Both the position numbers and the translations under genes were made by a program. Shown in pieces: positions 50,764-60,039 of a stretch of 64,000 bases of DNA. The notes below the pieces were generated by a model. It was not told the DNA's origin and did not search any database. It saw nothing but the letters and a program-made list of their open reading frames with translations. How positions within the stretch are numbered: the first letter of the stretch is position 1; the number at the start of each line of letters is the position of its first letter. The DNA is from Saccharopolyspora spinosa NRRL 18395 (lineage in GTDB: Bacteria > Actinomycetota > Actinomycetes > Mycobacteriales > Pseudonocardiaceae), in assembly GCF_000194155.1 (NCBI RefSeq), contig NZ_GL877879.1:2324520-2388519 (forward strand), in the 5' to 3' direction.

Positions 50764-50791
50764 TGTGCCCCGCATCGTCCGGCGGGGCACA
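50764..50791. terminator. Bidirectional terminator
   Basis: Perfect 10-bp stem TGTGCCCCGC (50764-50773) with GCGGGGCACA (50782-50791) between the convergent DUF3558 and menA genes. Confidence 0.75.
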
Positions 50792-50798
50792 GCCGCAA

Positions 50799-51671
50799 TC
50801 AGCCGAAGGCCACGGCGAGGGCGGTGAGGATCGACCAGGCCAGCATGGCGAAGCCGGTGTCGCGCAGCGCCGGGATCAAGGCGCGTCCCTGCGAGCCGCC
50901 GACCACCGCGCGCAGCGGGACGATGAGCAGCGGCAGGGCCAGGAACCCGAGCAGCGCCCAGGAATTGCGCAGCCCGATCAGGACCGTGATCAGGAACGGG
51001 ATGAGCGTCAGCGCGACGTAGAGCGTGCGGGTGTCGCGGTCGCCCAGCATCACCGCGAGGGTGCGTTTGCCGGTGACCCGGTCGGACGGGATGTCACGGA
51101 GGTTGTTGGCGACCAGGACCGCGCTGGACAGCGAGCCGATACCCACCGCGGTGCCGATGCCGGAGCCGGAGATCGTGTCGGCCTGCACGTACATGGTGCC
51201 CAGGACGGCGACCAGGCCGAAGAAGACGAACACGGCGATCTCGCCCAGGCCCGCGTAGCCGTAGGGGCGCTTGCCGCCGGTGTAGTACCAGGCCCCGGCG
51301 ATGCAGAGCGCGCCGATGGCCAGCAGCCACCATTGTCCACTTAGGACCACAATGCCGAGGCCCGCGAACGCCGCGAGCCCGAAGCAGGTCCAGGCCGCAA
51401 TGCGCACCGTGGTCGGCCTCGCCGAACCCGAGCCGACGAGGCGGAACGGCCCGACCCGGTCGTCGTCGGTGCCGCGGATGCCGTCGGAGTAGTCGTTGGC
51501 GAAGTTCACCCCGATGATCAGCAGCATGGCGAGGATGAGCGCTAGAACCGCGGTCACGGGGTCGAACTTGTCGATCCCCGCCGCTGCGCCGGTGCCGCCG
51601 AGCACTGGTGCGATCGCATTCGGGAAGGTGCGGATGCGAGCGCCTTCGATCCATTGAGCGACAGTCGCCAT
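50799..51671 (-). CDS. menA: 1,4-dihydroxy-2-naphthoate polyprenyltransferase
   Basis: UbiA-family membrane prenyltransferase joining a polyprenyl chain to 1,4-dihydroxy-2-naphthoate to give demethylmenaquinone; 290 residues, eight or nine helices. The first Asp-rich motif is GVNFANDYSDGIRGTDDDRV (residues about 58-77) and the second lies in NNLRDIPSDRVTGKRTLAV. The start MATVAQWIEGARIRTFPNAI at 51671 matches actinobacterial MenA; an ATG three codons upstream is an alternative. It is 55 bases downstream of menE on the same strand. Confidence 0.96.
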   Translation of the reverse strand: MATVAQWIEGARIRTFPNAIAPVLGGTGAAAGIDKFDPVTAVLALILAMLLIIGVNFANDYSDGIRGTDDDRVGPFRLVGSGSARPTTVRIAAWTCFGLAAFAGLGIVVLSGQWWLLAIGALCIAGAWYYTGGKRPYGYAGLGEIAVFVFFGLVAVLGTMYVQADTISGSGIGTAVGIGSLSSAVLVANNLRDIPSDRVTGKRTLAVMLGDRDTRTLYVALTLIPFLITVLIGLRNSWALLGFLALPLLIVPLRAVVGGSQGRALIPALRDTGFAMLAWSILTALAVAFG

Positions 51672-51726
51672 GTAAGCCATCTTCGCGCACCCGTGAGGGC
51701 CGTCGGCGAGAGCCTCCCCGCCGGAG

Positions 51727-52917
51727 TCAGGAATCGAGCTGGGCGGCCAACGCGCGTCGGTCCGGCTTTCCGGGCCCACGCAGCGGCAACTCCGCGAGGA
51801 AAGCGACGCGCTTCGGCGTGGCGGCCGCGCCGAGGCGCTCGCGGACCGCGGTGCGGAGGGTGTCCGGAGCCGGCGGATCAGCCAGGTCCGCCGGCACGAC
51901 CGCCGCGATCACTGCCTGGCCCCATTCCTGGTCCGGCACGCCGAGCACGCATGCCTCGCGGACCCCGTCCTGCTCGGTGAGGACCCGCTCGACCGCCAGC
52001 GGCGCGACGTTCACTCCGCCGGTGATGATCATGTCGTCGGTGCGGCCCAGCACCTCCAGCCGGTCGCCCTGCCAGCGGCCCAGGTCGCCGGTGCGGAACC
52101 AGCCGTCGGTGAACGCCACCGCGTCCGGCTGGTGCCGATAGCCCCTGGCCAGCATGGGTCCGGCCAGGCGGATCGGCCCGGTCTCGCCGTCGATGTGGAC
52201 CTTCGCGACGTCCAGCGGCCGCCCGTCGTAAACGCAGCCACCCGAGGTCTCGCTCATCCCGTACGTCGTGGTGACGCCGATTCCGTAGTCCCGGGCCCGC
52301 CGCAGCAAGGCTGGTGGGGTGGCAGCGCCGCCGAGCAGCACCGCGTCGAATTTCCGCAGCGTGGCAAGGCCATCGCCGCCCGCGTCGAGCAGCCGGGACA
52401 GCTGGGTGGGCACCAGGGCCGTGTAGTGCGGGCCGTCCGCGGCGAGCACCGGGCTGGCGGCCTCGGCGAACCGGTCGGGGCGGAACCCGGCGGAGGTGTC
52501 GGTGGCGTGCGGTCTGGTTCCCGCCAGCAGTGCCCGGACCAGGACCTGGATGCCCGCGACGTGGTGTGCGGGCATCGCCAGCAGCCAGTGGCCGGGGCCG
52601 CCGAGGCGGCGGTGGGTGGCTTCGGCGGAGGCGCGCAGCGCCGATGCCGGGAGCAGCACGCCCTTCGGCGTGCCGGTGGAGCCTGAAGTGGCGATGACCA
52701 GCGCGGTTGGGTCGTCGGGGTGGTCTTCGGCACCGGCCAGCGGCGAGCCGTCGGCAAGGGCTGCGACGAGCCGCTGGGCTCCCTCCACGTTTCCTGCGGC
52801 GACCGGCAGCAGGGCCGGGCCGTCGCCGTCCAGTGCCCGCGTCAACGCAGGTAGCACGCCCAAAGCGCCGGTTCCGGGCGGCACGGGAAGCGGCTGCAGG
52901 TCGCGGGCTTTCGGCAT
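51727..52917 (-). CDS. menE: o-Succinylbenzoate--CoA ligase
   Basis: AMP-forming ligase of menaquinone synthesis, 396 residues, the compact actinobacterial size. The P-loop motif is VIATSGSTGTPKGVLLP (residues about 93-109). Other blocks are TTTYGMSETSGGCVYDG, WFRTGDLGRW, GRTDDMIITGGVNVAP and PLRGPGKPDRRALAAQL with the catalytic Lys region. An imperfect inverted repeat lies 60 bases upstream of the start (52977-53006). It precedes menA on the same strand. Confidence 0.93.
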   Translation of the reverse strand: MPKARDLQPLPVPPGTGALGVLPALTRALDGDGPALLPVAAGNVEGAQRLVAALADGSPLAGAEDHPDDPTALVIATSGSTGTPKGVLLPASALRASAEATHRRLGGPGHWLLAMPAHHVAGIQVLVRALLAGTRPHATDTSAGFRPDRFAEAASPVLAADGPHYTALVPTQLSRLLDAGGDGLATLRKFDAVLLGGAATPPALLRRARDYGIGVTTTYGMSETSGGCVYDGRPLDVAKVHIDGETGPIRLAGPMLARGYRHQPDAVAFTDGWFRTGDLGRWQGDRLEVLGRTDDMIITGGVNVAPLAVERVLTEQDGVREACVLGVPDQEWGQAVIAAVVPADLADPPAPDTLRTAVRERLGAAATPKRVAFLAELPLRGPGKPDRRALAAQLDS

Positions 52918-52976
52918 CTGCCCATTGTCGGTGAGCGACGGCCCCGCAGGCTGCGCCGCCTCGGCGAGAACTTCGA

Positions 52977-53006
52977 CACTCGATCACCTGTTCTAGCGAT
53001 CAAGTG
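52977..53006. promoter_or_regulatory. Inverted repeat in the menE promoter region
   Basis: CACTCGATC (52977-52985) and GATCAAGTG (52998-53006), 8 of 9 complementary, separated by 12 bases and followed by TTCGAA. Possible operator. It partly resembles the actinobacterial LexA box, with 10 of 12 positions in one alignment. Confidence 0.3.
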
Positions 53007-53197
53007 TTCGAATTTCCGGCCGATGAAATTGGTACGCGCTTGGAAGGGAGCCGAAAATGATGGTTTTGATCGTGCTGGTGTGCCCGGCCGACCTGCTGGT
53101 GGACCTCTTAGGCCGACGGCTGGCAGGCGATGGCGGGCAGGACCGGTTCCGTGCCGGGGAAAGCGGTGTGAGCCCGCCCGGAACCGATCCCGACGAC

Positions 53198-54121
53198 TCA
53201 GAAGTACCAGGGGAAGGCGGACCAGTCCGGGTTCCGCTTCTGCAGGAACGAGTCGCGCCCTTCGACGGCTTCGTCGGTCATGTAGGCGAGGCGGGTGGTC
53301 TCACCGGCGAACAGCTGCTGGCCGACCAGTCCGTCGTCGATGGCGTTGAACGCGTACTTGAGCATGCGCTGCGCAGTCGGCGACTTGCCGTTGATCTCGT
53401 GGGCCCACTGCAGCGCGGTGGCCTCCAGCTCGTCGTGCGGGACGACGGCGTTGACCATGCCCATCTGGTAAGCCTGCTCGGCGGTGTAGGGGCGCCCGAG
53501 GAAGAAGATCTCCCGGGCGAACTTCTGGCCTACCTGGCGGGCGAGGTAGGCCGAGCCGAAGCCGCCGTCGAAGCTGCCGACGTCGGCGTCGGTCTGCTTG
53601 AAGCGGGCGTGCTCGGCGCTGGCGATGGTGAGATCGCACACGACGTGCAGGCTGTGTCCGCCGCCGGCGGCCCAGCCCGGTACGACCGCGATGACGATCT
53701 TCGGCATGAACCGGATCAGCCGCTGCACTTCGAGGATGTGCAGCCGCCCGGCGCGGGCCGGGTCGACCGACTCGGCGGTCTCGCCGTCGGCGTACTGATA
53801 CCCGGAACGACCGCGGATCCGCTGATCGCCGCCGGAGCAGAAGGCCCAGCCGCCGTCCTTGGTGGACGGGCCGTTTCCGGTGATCAGCACGCAGCCGACG
53901 TCGCTGGTCATGCGTGCGTGGTCCAGGGCTCGGTACAGCTCGTCGACGGTGTGCGGGCGGAAAGCGTTGCGGACGCCCGGGCGGTCGAACGCGATGCGCA
54001 CGGTGCCTTTCCCGGGGCCGTCCTCGACGCAACGGTGATACGTGATGTCGGTGAAGTCGAAGCCTGCCACGGGCTCCCACGAAGCCGGATCGAACAGCTC
54101 AGAGACACGGGGATTCTGCAC
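53198..54121 (-). CDS. menB: 1,4-dihydroxy-2-naphthoyl-CoA synthase
   Basis: Crotonase-fold enzyme cyclising o-succinylbenzoyl-CoA; about 307 residues. Diagnostic segments are KDGGWAFCSGGDQRIRGRSG, GWAAGGGHSLHVVCDLTIAS, FKQTDADVGSFDGGFGSAYL and the C-terminal WSAFPWYF. The catalytic Asp and Tyr positions typical of MenB (DVGSFDGG and GRPYTAEQAYQMG) are present. The start is uncertain: GTG 54121 or GTG 54106 fit orthologue length; the longer frame to 54235 is Arg/Pro-rich and unlikely. It is divergent from menD with 135 bases between. Confidence 0.94.
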   Translation of the reverse strand: MQNPRVSELFDPASWEPVAGFDFTDITYHRCVEDGPGKGTVRIAFDRPGVRNAFRPHTVDELYRALDHARMTSDVGCVLITGNGPSTKDGGWAFCSGGDQRIRGRSGYQYADGETAESVDPARAGRLHILEVQRLIRFMPKIVIAVVPGWAAGGGHSLHVVCDLTIASAEHARFKQTDADVGSFDGGFGSAYLARQVGQKFAREIFFLGRPYTAEQAYQMGMVNAVVPHDELEATALQWAHEINGKSPTAQRMLKYAFNAIDDGLVGQQLFAGETTRLAYMTDEAVEGRDSFLQKRNPDWSAFPWYF

Positions 54122-54256
54122 ACCTGGGACAATAGGCGCAGCAAGCGCTCGGGGCGGGGGCCTCCCCGCAGCAACCTGGCGCTTGCGGGGACGACGCCGA
54201 GGGGGCCCGAGGCTCCCTCGGCCGGCGTTCGCCAAGCGATGTTCAGAGGTGATCGG

Positions 54257-55924
54257 TTGAATCCGTCCACGGCCCAGGCTGAGGTCATCGTCGACGAGCT
54301 CGTCCGCAACGGGGTGCGGCAGGTGGTGCTCTCCCCGGGATCACGCAACGCACCTCTGTCTTACGCGCTGCACCGAGCCGCACACGCAGCGCGGTTGCGG
54401 CTGCACGTACGCATCGACGAGCGCAGCGCGGGTTTTCTCGCGTTGGGGTTGGCGGCGCGGACGCAGTTGCCGGTGGCGGTCGTCTGCACATCGGGGACCG
54501 CGACGAATCTGCACCCGGCGGTGAGTGAGGCATACCACTCGGGTGTCCCGCTGATCGTGCTGACCGCGGATCGCCCGCCGGAGCTGCGCGCAGCGGGCGC
54601 CAACCAGACCATCGATCAGCACCGGCTGTTCGGTGCCGAGGTCCGGATGTTCGACGAGCTCGCGGTCGCCGAGAGCCGCCCGGGACAGAACGCGTACTGG
54701 CGAAGCCAGGTGTGTCGCGCCTGGCACGCCGCGGCCGATGGCACGCGGGGCGGCCCGGTGCACCTGAACATCCCGTTCCGGGAGCCGCTGGTGCCCGACG
54801 GCGACGACCAGTGGTGCGAGCCGCTGACCGGACGCCCGGGCGACGCCCGGTGGACGGAAGTCTCCCAACGAGGCTGCGCGCCGAGTGAACTGTCGCAAGT
54901 GCACGCTCGACGCGGCCTCGTGCTGGTCACCGACTGGGGTGTCGAGAGCGCCAACGAATGGGGCGATCGTCACGGCTGGCCGGTGCTGTCCGAGTCCGGC
55001 GGTGTGGGCTTAGCCGGCTCGGCAGCGATCAGCACCGGGATGTGGCTGCTGAACCTGCCCGAGTTCATGCGGGAGCACCGGCCAGAACAGGTGTTGTGCG
55101 TCGGCCGCCCGACGGTGTTCCGGCAGGTCCAGCGATTACTGGCGGACACCGACGTGGAAGTGCTGCTCGCGCACGGTGGGGTGGACTGGGCTGCTCCGGC
55201 GCACAACTTGCGGGAGGTCGCGGCGACTTTCGGCGCCGCGCCGGGATACGCCGATCCCGACTGGCTCACCGCGTGGCAGCACGCCGACCAGAAGGCGTCC
55301 GAGGCGCTGCACGCGGCTCTTGACCTGGAGCGTTGGCCGAGCGGTGCCGCCGTGGCGCGCGAGGTCGTGGATATGTTGCCTGAGCACGCACTGCTGGTTC
55401 TGGGTTCGTCGAACCCGAGCCGCGACGTGGCGTTGGCCGCGCGCCAACGGCCCGATGTGGTCGTGCACCGCAACCGGGGTGTGGCTGGGATCGACGGCAC
55501 GGTGTCGACGGCGATCGGCGCCGCGGTCGCGCACGGCCGCCCGGCCTACGCGCTCCTGGGTGACCTGACTTTCCTGCACGACAGCAACGGCCTGATGCTC
55601 GGACCGTACGAACAGCGGCCCGATCTGACGATCGTGGTGTTGAACGACGACGGCGGCGGCATCTTCGCCCTGCTGGAACAGGGAAGCCCCGAGCACCGGG
55701 AGGCCTTCGAGCGGGTCTTCGCGACACCGCACGGAACCGACATCGGCAAGCTCTGTGCGGCGCACGGCGTCGAGCACGTGCTGGTGCGGGAGCGTGCCGA
55801 GTTCACCGCTGCTCTGCAGTGGCGGCCGGGATTGCGGGTCGTCGAGGTGCCGGCGGATCGCACCAAACTGCGTGCGGTGCACCAGCGGTTGCTGACTGCG
55901 GTTCGGTCTGCCCTGGTCGGCTGA
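54257..55924 (+). CDS. menD: 2-succinyl-5-enolpyruvyl-6-hydroxy-3-cyclohexene-1-carboxylate synthase
   Basis: ThDP enzyme joining isochorismate and 2-oxoglutarate; 555 residues. The N-terminal domain has VVLSPGSRNAPLSYALHRAA, VCTSGTATNLHPAVSEAYHS and IVLTADRPPELRAAGANQTI with its catalytic Glu region. The C-terminal ThDP/Mg motif lies in LLGDLTFLHDSNGLMLG and IVVLNDDGGGIFALLEQG. TTG 54257 follows GAGGTGA closely and begins LNPSTAQAEVIVDEL like orthologues; ATG 54239 is an alternative. The open frame upstream to 53057 is only the shadow of menB. It carries TTA codons. Its substrate would come from the isochorismate synthase that is broken at 58.7 kb. Confidence 0.95.
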   Translation: MNPSTAQAEVIVDELVRNGVRQVVLSPGSRNAPLSYALHRAAHAARLRLHVRIDERSAGFLALGLAARTQLPVAVVCTSGTATNLHPAVSEAYHSGVPLIVLTADRPPELRAAGANQTIDQHRLFGAEVRMFDELAVAESRPGQNAYWRSQVCRAWHAAADGTRGGPVHLNIPFREPLVPDGDDQWCEPLTGRPGDARWTEVSQRGCAPSELSQVHARRGLVLVTDWGVESANEWGDRHGWPVLSESGGVGLAGSAAISTGMWLLNLPEFMREHRPEQVLCVGRPTVFRQVQRLLADTDVEVLLAHGGVDWAAPAHNLREVAATFGAAPGYADPDWLTAWQHADQKASEALHAALDLERWPSGAAVAREVVDMLPEHALLVLGSSNPSRDVALAARQRPDVVVHRNRGVAGIDGTVSTAIGAAVAHGRPAYALLGDLTFLHDSNGLMLGPYEQRPDLTIVVLNDDGGGIFALLEQGSPEHREAFERVFATPHGTDIGKLCAAHGVEHVLVRERAEFTAALQWRPGLRVVEVPADRTKLRAVHQRLLTAVRSALVG

Positions 55925-56456
55925 CAGCTCGGCATGCCGCCTGACCGCGGGATGTCGTGACCGGGTGCTGAGCTCCTCGTGAACCACTGGTGTCCGCAAG
56001 GCACACACCTATGTTGATCACGAACGGACACTCTTGGGTGAGCCTTCTCTTGGAGCGGTAGGAAGATCGATCCGGAGCCGCCTTGGTCAGAAGCTGTCGT
56101 TGGTGTCCAATGCCGCTTCGAGAACGAAGGCCGGATCGACTTCCCAAACACCCGACTAGCGCGGCCTTTTCGGCTCTGCCCGGTTGATCTCAACGTTCGG
56201 GAATTCCGTCGGTCCCGCCGTTCGGGCGGGTGGCGTCACACGTTGGTTTGGCGTCACCGGTGCGCCGATGTCGCTCGAAAGGGGGTTGTTTCCCCACAAA
56301 TCGGGGTGGTCGTGCGGGCAGCCTCCGGTGTTTTCGGTGCCTGCGTTCGCGGTTTTCCGCTGCACAGTGGGAAAAACCGGTGATCCGAAAACATGCCTGG
56401 TAGATAGGAGCTTCTTTATTCTCCTACCGGACCAAGAAGTTCGGAGGAGGTGGCAG
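55925..56456. other. 530-bp intergenic region
   Basis: No supported gene. On the minus strand near 56155-56090 a short open stretch ends DPAFVLEAALDTNDSF before a stop, which looks protein-like but has a stop codon just upstream and no start. The last 100 bases are AT-rich (AGCTTCTTTATTCTCC) and should hold the promoter of the M1 peptidase. Confidence 0.4.
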
Positions 56457-57956
56457 GTGTTTCGACGACACGGCCTGCGAGCCACGGCGGCGGCGTGCTG
56501 CGCGACGGCTTTGCTCGCCACACCGGCGTTGGCCGGCAGCGACGGACCGGGGGCGCCGGGCGCGGGCGACGAATACTTCCCGGGTTACGGCAACGGTGGG
56601 TACGACGTCTCTCACTACGACATCCAGGTGCGTTACCAGCCTGCGGACGACCATCTGCAGGGCACCACGACGATCGTCGCGAAACCGACGCAGAACCTGA
56701 CCGCGTTCAACCTGGACTTCGCGCTGACCACCAAGTCGGTGCGGGTCAACGGGGTGCCCGCGCAGTTCTCGCAGGCCGGCATGGAACTGACGGTGACGCC
56801 GCCGGTGACGTTGCCCGAGGGAAGCCTCGCGACCTTCGTCGTCGAGTACGAGGGCGTGCCGTCGACGGTCGAGGTGGACGGCCTCACGCCGTGGATCCGC
56901 ACTTCCGACGGTGCGCTCGCGGTTGGCGAACCGGAGATCGCGGCCTGGTGGTTCCCGAGCAACGACCACCCCAGGGACAAGGCGACCTTCGACGTCTCGG
57001 TCGCCGTTCCGGACGGCACCGAGGTGGTGTCCAACGGTGTGAACACCAAGAACTCCAGCCTGGCGGGCTGGACGACCTGGCAGTGGCGCACGACAAAACC
57101 AACCGCCACCTACCTGGCGTTCATCGGCGTCGGGCAGTACGGGATCAGCACCAAGACCGGCGCGTTCGGGCAGCCGTTCGTCAGCGCGTACTCCGACAAC
57201 CTCGGCGAGTTGGAGGGCGCGGCGAAGGCCAGCGTCGAACGCACCCCGGAGGTCGTGGAGTTCCTGAGCGGGTTGCTCGGCGAGTACCCGTTCGAGGCGC
57301 AGGGCGGACTGGTCTCTTCCGAGGGGATGAACTTCGCGCTGGAGAACCAGACCCGGCCGACCTACAGCCACAAGTTCTTCCGGAACGGCGCCAACACCTC
57401 AGTGGTGGTGCACGAGAACGCGCACCAGTGGTTCGGCGACTCGGTTTCGGTGGACACCTGGCGCAACATCTGGCTGAACGAAGGCTTCGCGTCCTACGCG
57501 GAGTGGCTCTGGTCGGAGAAGCAGGGCACCGGCACCGCGCAGGAACTCTTCGACTACTACTACGGGCGGCACCCGGCCGACGACCCGTTCTGGCAGGTCC
57601 TGCCGGGTGATCCCGGTGCGGGGGCCGTGTTCGACGCTGCGGTGTACGACCGCGGCGCGATGACCGTGCAAGCCTTGCGCAACGTGGTCGGAGACGCGGT
57701 TCTGCAGGACATCGTCCGGACCTGGGGGTCGGAGAAGCGCTACTCCACCGGCACGATCGAGGAGTTCATCGCGCTCGCCGAGCAGCGCTCCGGCAAGCAG
57801 CTCGACGAGCTGTTCAACACCTGGTTGTTCACCAAAGGCAAGCCGCCGGTCGGCGAAGCGACCGGGGTACCGCCGCGTGTGAATCACGTCATGGTGGCGC
57901 CGCCGAAGGCCGTGGCGGAGCTCGACCGCACGCACGCCCTGCTGCACGAGCACTAG
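56457..57956 (+). CDS. Secreted M1-family zinc metallopeptidase
   Basis: Exported aminopeptidase-like enzyme of 499 residues. The signal peptide spans about residues 1-27 (VFRRHGLRATAAACCATALL ... ALAGS). The N-terminal beta domain includes YDVSHYDIQVRYQPADDHLQ. The zinc site is VVVHENAHQWFGDSVS (HExxH at about residue 319) with the third ligand in NIWLNEGFASYAEWLW. The exopeptidase GAMEN motif is replaced by SSEGMNFALENQ, common in secreted actinobacterial members. GTG 56457 has AGGAGG just before it. The C terminus is short, without the full ERAP-like domain IV. Substrate unknown. Confidence 0.92.
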   Translation: MFRRHGLRATAAACCATALLATPALAGSDGPGAPGAGDEYFPGYGNGGYDVSHYDIQVRYQPADDHLQGTTTIVAKPTQNLTAFNLDFALTTKSVRVNGVPAQFSQAGMELTVTPPVTLPEGSLATFVVEYEGVPSTVEVDGLTPWIRTSDGALAVGEPEIAAWWFPSNDHPRDKATFDVSVAVPDGTEVVSNGVNTKNSSLAGWTTWQWRTTKPTATYLAFIGVGQYGISTKTGAFGQPFVSAYSDNLGELEGAAKASVERTPEVVEFLSGLLGEYPFEAQGGLVSSEGMNFALENQTRPTYSHKFFRNGANTSVVVHENAHQWFGDSVSVDTWRNIWLNEGFASYAEWLWSEKQGTGTAQELFDYYYGRHPADDPFWQVLPGDPGAGAVFDAAVYDRGAMTVQALRNVVGDAVLQDIVRTWGSEKRYSTGTIEEFIALAEQRSGKQLDELFNTWLFTKGKPPVGEATGVPPRVNHVMVAPPKAVAELDRTHALLHEH

Positions 57957-57969
57957 TGCGCGGTTCGCG

Positions 57970-59278
57970 CTAGCGGACGCCTTCGAGGGCTTCGCGGATC
58001 GGGAGCAGCTTCGCTTCCGCCTCCGCGACCTCGAGGTCGGGGTCGGAATCAGGGACGATTCCGCACCCCGCGAACAGCCGCACCTTGCCGCCGCCACGTC
58101 CGGCCCCGACGCCGGGCGTGGCGGTCGCTTCAACTTGGGCGCAGCGGAGGGCTATGGCGAACTCGCCGTTGCCGCTGCCGTCCAGCCAGCCGACCGGGCC
58201 CGCGTAGCGCCCCCGGTCCATCCCTTCCAGCTCGTCGATCGCCAGCACCGCGTCATCGGTCGGTGTTCCCCCGACGGCAGCCGTGGGGTGCACTGCGGCG
58301 ACCATGCGCAGCAGCGTTGCCGGGCCGGTGGTCGCGTTGCTTTCGCTGAGCTTGCCCTCGACGTTCGTCGCGAGGTGCAGGACGTTGCGCAGCCGGATGA
58401 CCTCCGGCTCGTCCGGCACTGTGAGATCACTGCAGAAGGGACGGAGTCGGACCGCCAACGACTCCGCCGCGTAGGCGTGTTCGCTTCGGTTCTTTGCGGA
58501 CGCCAGAAGTTCGGCCGCGAGCTGTTCGGCGGTGTGCCCCCCGCGCGGCCAGACCGTGCCGGCGAGCACCCGGGACCGCACTTCGTATCCCATGCGTTCG
58601 AGCAGCAACTCCGGGGTGGCGCCGACGAGCCCGTCCACCGCGAACGTCCAGCAGGTCGGGTACCGGGCGGCAAGGTTGTGCAGCAGGTACCGCGTGTCGA
58701 GCGGTTCAGACCAGCAGGTCGTGGGAGAGCACGATTTTGTCGAGATCGCCGGTTTCCCGCATGCGGCGCACTGCCTCGGCCACGGACTGGCGGGAAACCA
58801 CGGACTGGCGGTAACCGGTCGCGGAGAGTTGTCCGTCGCTGTAGGACACCGTGCCGGGCGGGTGCACGGGCTCGGGCTGCTGTGGCTCGGCGGAGCCGTC
58901 GCCGATCGTGGTGATCCAGCGCACCCCGTCGCGTTGCCCGATGATGACCTCGGGGACGATCAGCACCGAATCCCCGGGCTCGTCGGCGAAGGCCAGGCTG
59001 GCGAACGCCACCGGCCCGCAGCCGGGCAGCCCCACCGAGTCTTCGACCTCGAACTGGTGACAAAGCTCTCGCCACCAGGCGTCGGCCTGGCTGAAGCGGT
59101 CGCGCCCGGAAACATCGAGGCGAGCCGCGCAGCCCCAGCCGACGAGCCCGGAGCTGTCGCGGACCCAGCTGAGCACGCCGTCTGCGGGGAGTAACTCCAA
59201 CAGGGGACGGTCGTATCGAGGGTCGCCTGGTTCGAGCCGTCGGGTTCGCGCCGTCAGCAGCCGGGGTGTAGTCGCCAC
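57970..59278 (-). pseudogene. menF: Isochorismate synthase (MenF/EntC type), frameshifted
   Basis: Chorismate-binding enzyme that should feed MenD. From GTG 59278 the N-terminal half reads VATTPRLLTARTRRLEPGD, running to GDLDKIVLSHDLLV, then a stop (TGA) at 58706-58708. The protein resumes in another frame with EPLDTRYLLHNLAARYPTCW and DGLVGATPELLLERMGYEVR, continuing normally to IPDSDPDLEVAEAEAKLLPI-type motifs and a normal C terminus (57970). Family members have about three extra residues (TAE/R) at the junction, so a small deletion of about five bases explains both the missing residues and the shift. All chorismate-site motifs are otherwise intact, so the lesion is recent or a sequence error. 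Confidence 0.82.
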
Positions 59279-59352
59279 TCCTGGAGGGTATGCGCCGCTT
59301 CCGAAGCGGTGGGCGGCACCGAAGGCCTGCGACTCGCCGATGGCGGGATGCC

Positions 59353-59358
59353 TACAAT
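59353..59358 (+). promoter_or_regulatory. -10 element of a probable leaderless gene
   Basis: TACAAT, 8 bases before GTG 59367 of the DUF3592 gene, with no Shine-Dalgarno in between. Confidence 0.55.
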
Positions 59359-59366
59359 CGGTCACC

Positions 59367-59864
59367 GTGGCGAGCGAAGCGGTGGCGCGGAACGCGGCCG
59401 ACTCGGTGACCGATTCCAGCACGGACGGTGACCAGCCGGTGGCGGTGCCGACCCGTGGCCGGGGGCGGACGCGTGCCCGCCGGGGCGTTCTGGTGCTCGG
59501 CCTGCTGCTGACCGTGATGGGGCTGTCCATCATCGGGGCGTGCTTCATCAACGATCGGACCATCGAGGAGTCCAAGGGCGAAGCGGTGGCCGAGGTGGTG
59601 GACACCTCGCTGACCCGGACCGTGGTGCGCTTCAACACCGAGGAGGGCCGCGTCTACATCCCGCCGAACGGCGTGCTGTACCCCGCAGACCTGCAGGCCG
59701 GCCAGCTGGTCCGGGTCGAGTACGACTCGCGGAACCCGGATCTGGTCCGGGTCGCCGGGCGCAACGCGGTCTTGTCGCTGCTGCCGGTGTCCAGTTCGCT
59801 CGCCGTGGTGTGGGCGGTTCTGCTGCCGGTGTACTGGCTGCTGCGGCGGCCGACTGCGCGATGA
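59367..59864 (+). CDS. DUF3592 domain-containing membrane protein
   Basis: A 165-residue protein. After a polar, basic N terminus (RGRGRTRARR) comes a transmembrane helix (VLVLGLLLTVMGLSIIGACF), an extracytoplasmic beta domain (VVRFNTEEGRVYIPPNGVLY and LVRVEYDSRNPDLVRVAG) and a second helix (SSLAVVWAVLLPVYWLL). The V-x-Y-D-x-x-N-P motif is the DUF3592 signature. GTG 59367 is chosen because of the TACAAT box 8 bases before it; the in-frame ATG 59340 lies upstream of that promoter. It is divergent from the broken menF. Function unknown. Confidence 0.83.
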   Translation: MASEAVARNAADSVTDSSTDGDQPVAVPTRGRGRTRARRGVLVLGLLLTVMGLSIIGACFINDRTIEESKGEAVAEVVDTSLTRTVVRFNTEEGRVYIPPNGVLYPADLQAGQLVRVEYDSRNPDLVRVAGRNAVLSLLPVSSSLAVVWAVLLPVYWLLRRPTAR

Positions 59865-60039
59865 GTCGTTGTGCCCTTGTACCGCTGATCAGGCTTCCCT
59901 AACTCGGTCGGGTGGTGTGACACTGGATTCCCGCCGGAAGGGGGCTGGCGGCGGATTCGCACGACCCATGTGGACCCGTGGGTGGGGATAGCGGCCCATC
60001 CGTTCCTGCCGACCGCCGACTCGCGTCTGCGAGGTCGCC

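Noticed and set aside
52977..53012. LexA/SOS box upstream of menE
   Set aside because: Only one half-site (TCGAAC) is perfect; the second half has two mismatches, and no DNA-repair gene is nearby. Kept only as a generic inverted repeat.
53057..54256. Long open frame upstream of menD on the plus strand
   Set aside because: It is the antisense shadow of menB; the conserved MenD start (NPSTAQAEV) and its ribosome binding site lie at 54239-54257.
56087..56155. Minus-strand fragment ending DPAFVLEAALDTNDSF
   Set aside because: The open stretch is only about 22 codons, has a stop codon just upstream and no start codon; too short to call a gene remnant.
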